Positions 1-12,739 of a DNA stretch of 64,000 nucleotides are shown here, one piece after another. The notes below the pieces were generated by a model that saw only the letters and a list, made by a program, of their open reading frames with translations, was not told the DNA's origin and searched no databases. A program made the position numbers and the translations under genes. The stretch's first letter is position 1; each line of letters starts with the position of its first letter. The stretch comes from Phyto melanocephala (taxonomy: Eukaryota; Arthropoda; Insecta; Diptera; Rhinophoridae): assembly GCA_941918925.1 (NCBI GenBank), contig OW799233.1, positions 116,821,833-116,885,832 of the forward strand, written 5' to 3'.

Positions 1-2010
1 CGAAGAAGAAAAAAATATTACATAATTTAAAAAACAACTGAAATACAACAATAAAAATTATAATAATAAAAAAACTTTAAAAATTTGTGTATAAAATATC
101 ACATAACGCTGAACGACGATATCAACTTTAACGTTATAATTGTTTGCTGCTGCTATCGTTGTAAGAGTGTATATACTAATTTCATGTTTATCACAAAAAT
201 ATATTACAATTTCCTGTTTCCGTTTAATTGATTTTATAATGACTTGCCACGGTTAAAAGTTATAAAACTACATATACAGACAAAATAAAAAAAAATTAAA
301 CAAAAACCAAAAGAAAGCATTAACAAAGCCCAAACCTTGAACAACGGAATTTATAACAAAAGATAACAACCGATTAAAAAAAAAACAAATAAATTAAAGT
401 ATAAACAGAGCATTAGCTTCATACTTTTTTATGCAAAACAAAAAAAAATGGGTTTAAAACAAAAAATAAACCTCAAAAAACACAAAAACACAGCGGGAAT
501 ATAAGACACAAGAAATGAGTTTTAAAAAAATCTGCGAAAAATAAACTTTCACTTTCACTCTCCATGAAGTACTGCCATACTACCGACCATCCGTTTTTAA
601 AATAATAAAAAAACGAGGGACAGACAAATGTAAAGAGATATCGTCATCCAGCCAGCTAGCATGTTAGCTAACCAGTAGCCAGACTTGGTTTAACATTTTA
701 CAACGATTTTTCTCCAAATTAACGAAACCAAAACTAAACAACTAGACAAATCAACACTCAACCAGCTTAAAAAAAAAACTCGAACCCCATGGCAAACCAT
801 GCATGCACGTTTCCACTAATGTGTGGTGTTTTATTCATTTTTCTTCTTTTGAATAAACAACAACAGCAACAACATCATCATTCATCTACTTACCATGTGT
901 ATGAAAATTATTTTTATTTTATAACTATTTTTTTTTTATTTATGTTTTAATTTATTATTATTTTTTATTTTATTTCATACGTTTATATGTAGCTATACTC
1001 TCCATGTACTCTGTATTACTCCCTTCATTTTGAAATATCACACACTTTCTGCTTATGAAAAGTGCTTTAACATTTAGTTTTTATTTTATTTACTTTTTTT
1101 TCGAAATGACCATTTTGATTTTCTTTTTTTTTTATTTATTATATTCATATTAAGGAACAATTTTTAGCAATTTTTTTCCATGTCATGTTTAAAATACTGA
1201 AAAAAGAAAACTATTGGTTTAGGGAAAAAGTACTTTCGAAACGATACATCGCTTTCGTAGACAATTAATTTTATGTTAAGAAACATAATTAAAAATTTCA
1301 ATTTAAAAGACGGTGTCAATGATATATCAAACAAGGCATATTCATATAGGCAACCTTGTCGCAACAGCTGCTCGGGAAGCATAATGTCGAAACTGCATTA
1401 TGCAGGAATGGAAAATGATATTTATTATGAAAACAAAGGTAATAAATTTATTTATCATTGTTGTTTTTACACCCTGTATCATATGTTTCACAAATATATA
1501 TTTTTAATAAATATTTTTTTAAATTAAGCTTATAATAACTTTTCCATTCCTGATATTCGAATTCGCCCTAAGAGAAAGCATCCACTGAAAAGTTAAAAGT
1601 TGACGTGTTATCAAACAAACAATTTATGTCGAATTTACAAGTATTTGTGGAACAAACAACAATTATTTTAACACTTTCCGATGTTATAGCTATTTTCGTT
1701 GCAAGACGCGGATAAGTGTTAATTAATCTGACTTTTGACAAATCATTTTTAAATCTATATTCAAATTATTTAGGAAAGTCAAAAAAACCCAAAAAAACCG
1801 AAGCTTAAAAAATTTTATTTTCTTGATTATTTTTTACGTAATATCTCATAATATATTATGATATTTCAACTTATATTTTGAAAAGAAAAATGCTCTTAAA
1901 AATTTATAATTCATTGCCTGAATGATTAGCAGTTTCATTTAAAAACGAATCATTGTTTCACAGACAGAGGGACATTACTCAAACGACTTAATAGGGCTTC
2001 ATTTAATGAT
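1..2010. other. A/T-rich noncoding stretch with strand-composition switch
   Basis: No credible coding region. About 1-880 is A-rich on the + strand with CAA/CAG runs near 856-875, a texture often seen in fly untranslated exons. From about 890 to 1540 the same strand is T-rich. At the switch (888-896) the minus strand carries a good splice-donor match (ATG then GTAAGT). Without an acceptor or a reading frame this is not enough to call an exon. Confidence 0.4.
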
Positions 2011-2942
2011 GGGCGCACAATTACGATGAACGACGAATTTCACCCAACACGACGAATTCATCGGTAAAAATTCGCTGTATAAATTCGTCGTATGTATCAC
2101 AATAACGACGAAAAAGTTACATCTTTTATATTTGATAAAATTGTTTACTGTTTGTGCAAAGAAAGAACAAAAAAAATCAAATTTTTATAAAACTCTGCAA
2201 AATAATAAATATAATTTTTGTCATAGAAAAAACTTGTTTACGTATAACCAAACGTTTGCAAAGAATGTCGTGGGTACGTGCATCAAACAAAAATAAATAT
2301 TTTGCTTTTGTATAACAGCTAATAGTGTGACCATATGAAAAAGAGATCACTTACAAAAACTTAAACATTTGCAAAAACACAAATAAAAACAAATTTTTGT
2401 AGTTAACTATTTTATATTTATTTTAAATGTTTTAAAAGTAAAAAACAAAACAATTAATAAAGTAAAAACTAACTGGATTTATCTCAAAAGTTAAAAATTA
2501 AAACCAGATATAATAAAAAATGTCCACCTTGTACTAATTTGTTCGTCGTTCGCCGGCGTATGTTACGAACCGTTTTGGCCCAGTGAGGTTTCTGACTAGC
2601 TTGTTCGTGGCGATAGCTCAGGCAGGTTCCAACCCTCTCACTGGCCATGCATCCGCTCATAAAACAAACTGAAAAAAAAACAACAAAAACTACTACAGAT
2701 ACTACTACACAAACTCCACCACACGAAGAATTTACGACAGTCAGGTGTTTACTCCCGTTTTTGCCCACCCAACCATGTCGCAGCAACATCCGCTGTAAAA
2801 TCTCTCTAATGCAGAGTTCGCCGCGTATAGCGAATTTCGACCGACGCCATAATTGTATGCATTCTCATATACACAAATGTGTTTAATTTTTGATGACGAG
2901 TATTCGCGGCGAAAAATTCGTCGTTCGTTCCAATTGTGCGCC
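2011..2942. mobile_element. Noncoding element with terminal inverted repeats
   Basis: Both ends carry GGCGCACAATT followed by a GAACGACGAATTT block in inverted orientation (left about 2012-2040, right about 2914-2942). The TIR is roughly 28 bp with a few mismatches. The motif ACGACGAA recurs several times just inside the left end, like subterminal transposase-binding repeats. The centre (about 2530-2660) is clearly richer in G+C than its surroundings. No transposase is visible and no clean target duplication was found, so the superfamily is open. Confidence 0.6.
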
Positions 2943-3906
2943 TAGTATTATGTGGTCGACAACCTATTGTAGACATTAAAAAGCAAAATATCCACCAGTG
3001 GTAAGGCTATATAAAAATATGACAGGTTATTTGGCGAGACAGGTCAGCTTGATACAAATTAAAAATATATATATATATTTCTCATGAAATTATTTTTTCC
3101 TTAAACCAATGCGTTTTAAATATTTATTTAATATCTTAATCACATTTTAAATCTTAATATTATTTAATTTAAAGCTAAGAATATATGTAGTAGTGTTAAC
3201 GATATGTTATAAAAAAAGACTTTGTTATTTGTGCATAAAACTAAAATTTTTACTACAAATATCAAAAACTATAGATATTTATTATATGTTTTAATTATTT
3301 TAGCAGCTTAATTAGCATTATACACATAATCATAATAATAATGACTATAATAATTATCATCTTTATCATTATGAAACATATTTAAGCCAGTAATTACTGT
3401 AGATGAAACTTAAATTAAATGTTATAACATTTTATGATTGCATTAAGAGGAAAAGCTTTTTATAAGGGAATATCATTATTTTTTTATTTTTTAGTTTTTT
3501 TGTTGCTGTTTTTTTTTTGTTATTAGTGTTTTAGAGAAAGGTCTATGTTTAATTTCTTTATTTTTAGATTGTTAACATATAGGAATAAAATGGTTTTAAT
3601 TAGATTTTAGTTTGGGTAGAAAAGAAATTTTTTAGAGGTTATTAAAAGCACACGTTTTTAAAACCGAAAAGTTGCAAAAGCTATTTATATACTTTTTTTA
3701 GGTGTGAGGAAATTGAAGTTTTAAGTTATTCATAAGGCAATTTTAAATTAATAAACACAATATTTTAGTAGGTTGTTTTTTTCTGCTGCGTTGCGGAAAT
3801 GTATTAAAATTGTTATTTAAATCAAACGTAAACTACATATCTCTAATCAACTTAAAAAATTTTTGTTGTTGAAATCACTTTTTGTAAATTTTCCACATTT
3901 TGATAG
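2943..3906. other. A/T-rich stretch, nothing definable
   Basis: Only A/T-rich sequence with short homopolymers and a TA run near 3065-3078. No coding, RNA or repeat boundary could be supported. Confidence 0.4.
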
Positions 3907-4729
3907 GTACATGCAATGAAAAAACATGGTTGTGGTAACCATAATCGAAGAGCATCATACTATGATTGAATTGTATGATTATCATTAAAACATACAAGGG
4001 TTACCAGTTATCATTATTATGTTTAATTAAAGTATCATTCAATAATCATATATATGACTACAATTAAAATCTACAATATTTGCTTTTTTACGGCAAATTA
4101 TTGCATTTTGTTATAACACACACATATTGATTGTACTTACCAATTTAATTGCAATTTTTATACCAATACTTTTTTAAATTTTCTCGTTTATTTTTATATT
4201 TTCTTTAATTTTTCAAAATTTTTGTTCATTTTTTTGACATTTCAAACTTTAAAAATAATAAAAAATAATTTTTTATTTTTAAATTTTCTTCAATTTTTTA
4301 AAGTTTTTGTTCCTTTTTTTGACATTTCAAACTTTTAAAATAATAAAAATTTATTCAGCAAGAAGAAGAACAATTGAAATCAAATTATTATTAAAAAAAA
4401 TCATAGCTTGATTATTTGTAATCATACTATTGTCTTACCTATTATTTTATGATTATTTGTAATTTTTAATGCTTTTGAATATAATTTTATTTTAGTCGCA
4501 TTAATTTTTTTAAATCATACTATTTTTAAATGATAACCATTTTGAAATTTTTACCAAAAGTAAACATTAAATGATACAATTCAAACAAATGCTTGATTAT
4601 AGTGACAAAATATATGATAAAATGAAACAAAAATAACTATTACTTGTTTTCGACAACCAAATATTGTTTCAGAAAAAATAATATGACCGTCGTGACCATG
4701 TTGTAACCATGCTTTTTATTTGCGTGTAC
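3907..4729. mobile_element. TIR-bounded noncoding repeat, copy 1
   Basis: The ends begin with GTACATGCAATG (left) and GTACACGCAAAT (right, on the minus strand), each followed by an A-run and a CATGGTT block, giving an imperfect TIR of about 23 bp. Just inside both ends are ATAAT/ATATGA motifs. A second, more diverged member lies at about 33622-34615. No coding capacity is seen. The class is unknown. Confidence 0.55.
4187..4358 (+). repeat. 86-bp tandem duplication
   Basis: Two adjacent units share TTTTTGACATTTCAAACTTT and surrounding T-rich sequence, with the GACATTT motif at 4235 and again at 4321. The copies have drifted by several substitutions. The duplication lies inside the 3907-4729 element. 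Confidence 0.6.
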
Positions 4730-6433
4730 AAAGTGCATCACAGAACGAAGCTTGAGGTGACCGACTTGTCTGGATACGAAAATAAAAGGCTTAAAAATTG
4801 GGAAAAACTATAAAAATTTGCAAAGTTGTACTTAATTGCTACTCTATGAAAAAGTATTACAGGTACGTTGTTCAGCAGGATCGCATCGAAAGGTTATCAA
4901 ATATTAATTTCACATTTTTTTTAGTGTTGGGATAATAATTTTTTGTGATTTAATGGCCTAAAATTAAAAAAAAAAAAAAAATAAAATAAAAATAAAATTA
5001 AAGACGGGTTTCTTCTCTATAGTTTTTGCAAATATCAAAGTGAAACAATTTTTGGATTCAAATATTTTCCACCACTACAAAAATGTTGTGGGGTATATTC
5101 ATTTTGTCATTGCGTGTTTAATATGTCAAAATATCCATTTTTTATTTTTCCACTTTTACAATTTGTCGCATCTTTAGAGAAGGAAATCGTCTTTAACCTA
5201 CTTTTTTTTTTAATTTTCACAAAGGTAGCTTTCAGCGATATATCCTTGAGACTTATGGGTTATGAAAAATTACCTTTGATCTTTAGAATAAAAAAAAACA
5301 TGTATACCTTTCAAATGCAATCCTGCTGCACTACGTACTTGTAATGATTTTTAAGAAAATAGAAATTAAGTTAGAACAACTTTGTAAATTTTTATAGTCT
5401 TTTTCGATTTTCAAAACCTTATATTTTTGTATCCAGATAAGTCAATGACCTAACATGCTATATTTATACGAAAAATTACAAAATTCGAAGGAGCACCTCT
5501 TGGTTTATTTGACATGGAATTGCCCACATTGCGAAAAGGAGAAAAATAATTCGATCTATAATTATTTACTCTTTGTCGTGGATCACTGTTTTAAATTTAG
5601 CCTACAACAGTTTGTTCGTTGATACCATCTGTTCAAAGGCTTAAGATAAAGCTTAAAAATTTTTTCTGGGAGTGGCAAAATCTTAAACTCAATAAATTTT
5701 ATATTAACATATAAAAAATGTTAATAGTAAATTTTTTAAAATTCTCTCGGCAATAAAAATTCTGGAGAATGGTCTAGTTATCCCCCCCATATGCAAATTT
5801 GTTTATCACATTTATAAAACAGTTAAAAAGAATAACTTTGTATGACTAATGCTAATATCGCAGTAGAAAATTCAAAAAAATTGATTTTATATAGACCCTG
5901 TTGTGTAGGATGTATTATGGTAGGGCTTTACCGACTAAAAGTTTCTTATATGTATATGAACATAAGAAGTAGTATTCTATTTAATTTCATTATACATTTG
6001 ATTTTTTGTAATATATTTTACAAGATAAATTTAAATAATATTGCGTTAATTATTTATTATTTGTTTCTTAAGAATTAAATATAGTTTTTGTTTTGTGTGA
6101 AAACTTAAGTTACCAACCGTGCTATAGTTTTGCAAACTAACAAAGTTTAAGAGATTTTGCCCTATTGTTGTTATGTTAAAAAGTTTTGATATAAATTTTT
6201 TGTAAAATTACTAATGATATCTTGTGAAAACAAAGAAATACAAACAATAATGAAATTAAATTAAATAAAGCAAAACAAAAAAAAAAAAAACAAAAGTTAA
6301 AATGTCATAGATTCTTCAACAATATTCGCTATTGAGCTGAGTTTTTTTTGTTTGTGTGTGTTTAAGATATCCATATTTAACAACAATGGTGCACGATAGT
6401 ACTCTTTAGTTGTATTTTATATAGTTTTTGTTT
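4730..6433. other. A/T-rich stretch, nothing definable
   Basis: Short open frames here (for example near 5114-5344 and 5842-6078) have no recognisable domain and a biased composition expected from A/T-rich DNA. I see no gene or repeat boundary. Confidence 0.4.
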
Positions 6434-7147
6434 TTTATACCCTTCACCTGTGGTGCACAAGGGTATATATAGCTTTGTCATTCCGTTTGTAATTTCTACA
6501 ATTTTCATTTCCGACCCCATAAAGTATATATTTTCTGAGAGCTTATGAATAGAGGAGTCGATTAAGCCCTGACCGTCTGTCCGTCTATCCGTCTGCCCGT
6601 CTGTCCGTGTGTTGGTTGAAATCAACTTTTAGAAGCAACTATATGTTCCTCAGCTCTGTATATGGTATCAATCTCTTGGAAATATCCAGGAATGAATCGC
6701 TATTGAAATTCAGCACAATCGCCTCATAACTTTCTGAGATATGAGCAAAAAACCACGACCACCTCGTTTTTTTTCACAATTACAACAACAACATACATAC
6801 ATACATACATGTAAAAAACATACCAAACAAAAAAAATTACAAAAAAAATATTAAAAATAAGAAAAAAATAATAAAAAAAAACTACAAAAAAAAATTTTAA
6901 AAAAATTTAAAAAAAAATTTAAAAAAAATATAAAAAAAAATAATAAAATATAAATAATATATTAAATAAAATAAAATAAAATTTTTTTGGCTCAGCTGGG
7001 ATTCGATGCCACATTAATTCTAACGTGTACGTATGCACGTATTTTATATGGGATGAATGGTGATACAAACAATTGTTATTGCATGACTACACGTTGTGAA
7101 GGGTATATAAGATTCGGCATGGCCGAATATAGCACTGTTACTTGTTT
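6434..7147 (+). mobile_element. Helentron/mini-me-type element, copy A
   Basis: The element starts with a TATACCCTT...AAGGGTATA inverted pair (about 6436-6467) and then the conserved block GACCCCATAAAGTATATATT. A (GTCY)n proto-microsatellite follows at about 6571-6608. After an A/T-only zone comes a tRNA-like GGGATTCGATGCCAC block in antisense (about 6991-7010). The 3' end has the hairpin ATTCGGC-atg-GCCGAAT (7112-7128) and finishes in ACTTGTTTT. A (GTCY)n core and a 3'-terminal hairpin are known for dipteran mini-me/Helentron-related nonautonomous elements. There is no coding region. Confidence 0.75.
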
Positions 7148-8031
7148 TTTTTTAATTTTTTGCAACTATAAACATGGTGGCATGCAACTTGAATTTTCAC
7201 ACGATCACATTTTATTGTATACAATAGATTCATATACCTACCATTCATACATTTATATGTATTTCTCTTTATCTCTTCTTATTTGTTAAGAAATATCTTG
7301 ACTCACAATTATTTATGTCTTAAAGAAACAAAACCATGCAGCAAGCATATTAAAAGCGAACAAAAATTTACAAATAACTTGTTTTTATTTTTTTGGGTAT
7401 ACGTTTTAATTTTCTTATTTTATTTTTATCATACCATACAAATTTTATGCACAATTAACAAGCCTTAATTATTTATTATTTTTATATTTAATTTACAACT
7501 ATTTATCGTAAAAAAAAATTGTATTTATTTTTATTTAGTTTTAAGCGATTTTTCTTTTCATTCCATTTCCAAATAAATTTGTTTAGTTTAAATACCAAGA
7601 CATTTTATTGTAAAACAAGTTTCTCTATACAAAAATTTCTTAAATAATAAGGAAATCAAATTTTTTTTTTTATTTTTTTTAAAAATTCTATTTCCGTTTT
7701 TCATTTCATTACAACCATAAAAAAAAGTATTGTACAAATTATTTTAATACATTTAAGTATATTTGTGTGCGTGTTTTTATTTTTAATTCTTTGCATTGAT
7801 TTTTTTCTATTTTAGTATTAAATTTTTTTTATATTATAAATATTTATTAAAAAACTATTAAACGAAAAAAAAGTAATATTTTTATAAAATTTATCTCAGC
7901 AGAATAAAATATACAAAAGAAAATTTAAAAAAAAAAATAAATAAATTTGTTTCTTATTATTTAAATAGTAGTTGCCAACATATTTGCCCAATTCACAACC
8001 TTTTGTAAAAGTTATACGTCGTTGTACACAT
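7148..8031. other. A/T-rich stretch, nothing definable
   Basis: T-rich then A-rich simple sequence with no boundary motif, coding frame or RNA signal that I can support. Confidence 0.4.
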
Positions 8032-8417
8032 TGGGCCAATTCAAAGTGGTTGCATATCAGTCATATTTGTACTATTTCATATTATTTTATGCATGCATAC
8101 AATTTTTGTTAGTAATTTCCATACAAAGAAAATAATAAGACTTACACATTTGTTTCCTATGTATAAAAAATTGTTTATGTTATACTTTTAACCATACTGT
8201 CTCTCAGAGAGAATTTCTTCGCTTCTCACCTCTCAGAGAGAATATTTTCTATTTTCTTCTTTCCTGTATACATACAATTTTTAACAGCGTCATCTCTTTG
8301 TCTTCTTTCTTGTATTAAATACATAATTTGTTAACAAAAGGTGTTCAAAGTCAGTAGTCATATTAATATGAATTATATGACATAGTACAATATAAGAGTC
8401 TACTTTGAATTGGCCCA
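8032..8417. mobile_element. 386-bp MITE, family 1 copy 1
   Basis: Perfect 16-bp terminal inverted repeats (TGGGCCAATTCAAAGT) bound a noncoding body. The body carries a direct pair of CTCTCAGAGAGAAT blocks, each itself palindromic (8202-8215 and 8231-8244). A nearly identical copy lies at 55611-55995. The flanks show at most a short ATT duplication, so the superfamily is not assigned. Confidence 0.8.
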
Positions 8418-8559
8418 TTATGTTTATAATTTCAATTGTTTTTACATGTGTTTAAAGAATGTCGTATAAGTACATCATAGCTGGAAATGTAAGTAATATC
8501 GCCGTTTTTCTTTAATATGTAAAAGTGAATTTCTTACAACCAACGACTCCTAAGACAAC

Positions 8560-8790
8560 TTAAGTCGAGATTAACAAATTTTCAGCCTTCTTAATCATAA
8601 AAGTAAAACCTTCAAGATACTTTGTTTGCACTGATGGGAGTATTTCTATGTAAAATACCTTAAGTGTTAGCTTATTTTTAAACTTATAGTTGTTTTTGTT
8701 ATTTCCTGAAAATTTTTAAAATTCAAGTTTCTTTTTATTAAAAGTCGATGGTGCACAAAATTTTAATTATTTTTCATTTATCCGTGCCTT
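8560..8790 (+). repeat. Dispersed repeat shared with 32045-32290, copy 1
   Basis: Shared blocks in the same order include ACAACTTAAGTCGA, TTCAAGAYRCTTTGTTTGCA and GTGCACAAAATT. The two copies have diverged considerably, with indels. No termini or coding capacity were identified. Confidence 0.5.
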
Positions 8791-8905
8791 GGTCCAAGTT
8801 ACAGAATAATATACATATATCGATGACTTCATATAGAAAGGGCGTATACCGATTTTATTCTAAAACGCTTATTAAACATTTTTTTTTAGTTGTCAATAAA
8901 ACCAA

Positions 8906-9020
8906 GGGGATTACTCTGTGATTCGATTCAATTCGAAACTAAAATTTTTCGTATTTGTATGCTTAAAACATTGTTATTTGAAAACTTTTTGTTTCGAATC
9001 GAATTACGGAGTAACCTCCC
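8906..9020. mobile_element. Foldback repeat (about 115 bp)
   Basis: The ends are imperfect inverted repeats of about 30 bp: GGGGATTACTCTGTGATTCG at the left and the complementary AATTACGGAGTAACCTCCC at the right. There is no target duplication and no coding content. The right arm was later copied by the tandem duplication described next. Confidence 0.55.
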
Positions 9021-9182
9021 ATCTCTAAAAAATTTGGTGAGTCATGTTAAAAAATAATGGATTTAGAGCCGCAAAAAAGTTAAAAACTTTTTGTTTCGAA
9101 TCGAATTACGGAGTAACCTCCCATCTCTGAAAAATTTGGTGAGTCATGTTAAAAAATAATGGATTTAGAGCCGCAAAAAAGA
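8981..9182 (+). repeat. 102-bp tandem duplication
   Basis: Two adjacent copies of a 102-bp unit run from AAAACTTTTTGTTTCG to GAGCCGCAAAAAAG (second copy starts at 9083). They differ at only a few positions by eye, so the event is recent compared with most repeats here. The unit includes the right arm of the foldback repeat. Confidence 0.85.
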
Positions 9183-10436
9183 GCCTAAACTCATTTCATT
9201 CTTTCAAGTTTTTTCTGTTTTTTTTTTTTCTTCTTCTGTAAAGTAACAGAAAATCGAATATGCTCTTTTTATATCAACCTGTCGATATATAACTTGAATT
9301 TGTCGTCATTTGTGCAGTAAGTGCTGACAACACAAAAAATAATTGAGCAGCGGTTATTAATTTTTTAAAACGTCGCAGTAGAAATTTAAGTTAATTTTCC
9401 ACTTAAAATAAAAAAAAATACAAGAAAAGAAGAAATAAATTTTCCTTACTTTAGAAGATTACAAATTGAAGCAACGAATTGTTATCAATAACGGTTACAT
9501 TAAATACTATATATTGCTCTCGATATAACTGTGCTAGGAAGGTTTAAGTAACTGAAAATGTTTCCACAGAACGCTGTTGTTCGTAAAACATTATTATGAT
9601 TATTGCCAAAACGATACTTATAAAAATTTTTCAAAAAAGCCTATTGAAAATCAAACCTCACGATGAATCACTCGATACATATATTTGAGAAAAATTTGGT
9701 AGAAAAATATTTTTCTTTGTGACTATCCAGCTTGTGGGTGACAAAAAATATACAACTTTAATACCCTGTTCAGAGAGATATTTTTAATTGTTTCAATTTA
9801 GTGTTGATTGAGCAATTAAAATAAGTTTTCAGACATACTCAATTTATCTTACTCCATTAGCATTTGATAGCTGTAAAATACGATGTATTTATACCAAATC
9901 AAATAATGCCTTCTTTTCAGTGTTTTTCTTGTGGATAAAATATATTTACAATTATATTTATACATATACATACTTATATGTATGTATTTGAATTTATTCA
10001 AACATTTTTTTTAACATTTTCTTCAAAAATTTTTCATTTTCTTAATTTTTATTTTTTGTATATTTATTTGTTTGACATTAGAAATGCCACCTATAGAATT
10101 TTCTTCTTACTGAACATACTTCTCAAGAGTTGTATTTCGAGTTTTAGACAATAAGTGAAACAATTAAGTATATATTGCTCAATTTAAAAATAATTTTAAG
10201 TATGGCAAATTGAGCTCAATAAGGCCTTTAATTGCGATAATATTATAAATTGACAATTAAGGCGCCTGTGTGAACATAGTATAACAAAGAGCCCGGCGTA
10301 GAGGTTATTTCATTATTAAGGATTTTCATGTTCACTCATATAACAATGTTAACAATGTTAATTTTTTCTATACTTCAATTAACAACCCGAGTTGCAGTGT
10401 ACTACTATTGGTACTAAATATTTTTGTATGTGCTAA
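9183..10436. other. A/T-rich stretch, nothing definable
   Basis: No coding, RNA or repeat boundary recognised. It contains a short ATACATA/TATGTAT run near 9960-9988. Confidence 0.4.
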
Positions 10437-10625
10437 CTGTGTTGTATGTTTGTTGTTGGTAATTTCCATAAAAACATTTTGTATAACAATACAATTTCAT
10501 TTTGTATGTTTTTAGAGTGTTATATGTATTGGATTAATACAGGGATGGGAAATGAAAATTCTTTGCAAAATCAAATATTTATTTTTTGTAGTATTTATTT
10601 GCTCCCAAAATATAAAATATAGCTT
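10437..10625 (+). repeat. Dispersed repeat shared with 57870-58045, copy 1
   Basis: Shared blocks in the same order are TTGTTGWTAATTTCCAT, AAAACATTTTGTATAACAAT, ATACAGGGATGGG and CTCCCAAAAT. The copies are clearly related but drifted. No termini were resolved, and the CAGGGATG motif could be a hAT-like end. Confidence 0.5.
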
Positions 10626-10805
10626 AATGTTGTAAAATACTTTTTCTAGCGTCGCAGAAGAAAAGTTTGTTCAACTTTCCTATTCCTGATAAATAAACAA
10701 ATAAAATGACGTTAAATAATACAACAAACGACAGAAATTGTGTTTACAAGTAAATAAACCAAAACTTGATTTCAGCAGACAAAGCAAAATATTGAATTGG
10801 AAATA

Positions 10806-11374
10806 TACAATGGTTGCATTTTATATTTCGGAATCAAATATAACAAATCATCAAAATAATTATCGAAATGTCTGTATTGCTTTTCATAATATTTTTTTCC
10901 ATACGTGTGAACCAATTTTCGAAGTACTTTCTCCATTCCGATTGAGGTACCCCCAAAACGTGAATTTTAAACGTATTTTGAATGGCTCTTGTATGGTTTT
11001 GCTTAGCTTGAAAGACCCATACAGTAAACTGCTGTTTACTTTCGGGCTCATAGGCGTAGATCTACGATTCGTCACATGTCGCAATGTCATACACATGTTT
11101 TAAAGCATGACGATTCTATTAGTTGCGCATGTTGCCACCAATTTGCACGATATTTTTTTGTTTGAGCGATTGTCAAATTTTGTGGGATCCTACACAAACA
11201 AATCTTTTTTACAACCAAATGTTCATGCAATATTGAATGTATGCTGGTCTTACTAATATTTTTTTGGCCGACATTAATTTTTTAAGTTACTGTTAACAAC
11301 ACAAATCAACATCTGTCAGTTGACAGATAGCTGCACTGGGATTTCCTAATCCCGAAATATAAAAGGCAACCATC
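10806..11374 (-). pseudogene. mariner-type transposon relic with decayed TIRs
   Basis: On the minus strand, broken frames read as the middle of a mariner transposase. VYDIATCDES is the region of the first catalytic aspartate, followed by a YAYEPESKQQ-like block and VWVFQ (about 11100-10990). The sequence then drifts into a different reading context (about 10990-10884) with no further domain. The element is bounded by an imperfect inverted repeat around ATGGTTGCNTTTTATATTTCGG at about 10810 and 11374. Stops and frameshifts make it inactive. A mariner of the kind that carries DESWIYAYEP is the best family match; this rests on recognition of the motif, not on a search. Confidence 0.7.
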
Positions 11375-12050
11375 GTTTTTATTATAGATATGTTGTATTT
11401 TTAAAATTTAAAAAACTCGATTTTTTTTATTACGTATTAATTCATGGTATCCATCCGATCAAATAGGAATGTTTACATGTCATAACATTTCTAATGTAAT
11501 ATTTTTTATTGCTTTTTTTTAATCTGGTTTCTGCTTTTATCACTAACTCCGGCGGTTAGTGTTATTATATTTTTTATTTTTTTATTTTGTGCTTATTAAA
11601 ACATTATGTAACTCATTTATAGGGCTTTAATAAAATCGACCTAATTTCTACATAATTTTCTTTTGTGTGTGTGTGTGTGTGTAGTTAAAGACTACTATAG
11701 GTCTGACATGATGTTACGACAAAATATTTTTCTTAAAAAACATTATTAGATGGTTGACATTTATTGTAAAATATATTAGTTTTTATTTCTCTCTTCTTGT
11801 CTAGTTTGTTTTTTTTTATCTTGTTTAAGTTATTTGTTTTTACTGTTTATTGGTTCAACATTATTTTTTTATATAGGTACACTTAAATATTTTTTTCTAT
11901 ATTGCGTGGGAATAACTTGATTTATAAACGAAAAAAAAAGATATCAACTCTTCCCTTTAAATTGTCGTGATTTTTTTAGTGTAACTACGTGACCGGAATT
12001 TATTTATATATTTGATATAACTTGTATTATTTTTTTGGTTTCATGATTTT

Positions 12051-12089
<39 letters not shown>

Positions 12090-12739
12090 TAATTATAACA
12101 TCTTTTTCAACATAAATAAATTTAAATAAATAAGAGTAAAGAAAAAATATTTTAATAAAGTTATATAACATTATATGAAGTTTTTAATTTGAATTAAAAA
12201 TATTTTTGATTAAGGAGATATTTTTATCTTTTTTTAATAAAAAAAATAATTTTATACCTTAGTCTAATCTTATAATTTTTTATATGCATATATCCAGTTT
12301 TATGTACTTTTTATGTTTTAAAGTAAATAGTTCACAATTCTTTTATAAAAAGGGTTATGTGTTTTATCGAAAAAATTTTCTCTGCTGCTGTGCTGGCACA
12401 TTTGCATTATTCCGAAAACATATTAAAAAATTAAAAAAAAAATTTTAATATTGATAAGCAATAAGAACAATAGAACAAGTTACTTATTTATGAAGTTTTA
12501 TAATTTTTACTAAATCTGAACTCTTTTTGTTTTTTTTTTTACTTATATCTTAGTCATTTATATTGAAATTTTGTTTCTCTTCAACATATGATAATTATAT
12601 GGTGCAACTGTGACGAAAACTTATTAAGAGGAAATTCATAATTTTAACTTTTCTTTTTCGGTAATTGACCCATTGAACCAAGATTTTCAGCTCCTAATGT
12701 GTCCACATATCTGATTTTTAATAGGGAAGTTATTGAAAG
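11375..12739. other. A/T-rich stretch with GT run and long poly-T
   Basis: Contains a (GT)n run at about 11662-11682 and a homopolymer of more than 30 T at about 12051-12088. Otherwise A/T-rich with no definable feature. Confidence 0.5.

Noticed and set aside
2484..2886. Overlapping frames on both strands near 2.5-2.9 kb
   Set aside because: They lie inside the TIR-bounded element and arise from its GC-rich centre and CT/GT runs; neither resembles a transposase.
1273..6078. Several 60-120 codon open frames in 1-6 kb
   Set aside because: Composition and length are as expected in A/T-rich DNA, no domain is recognisable, and no supporting splice or translation signals are present.
8032..8417. 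8-bp target duplication (hAT) for the TGGGCCAATTC MITE
   Set aside because: Left and right flanks do not match over 8 bases in either copy, so the hAT assignment was not made.
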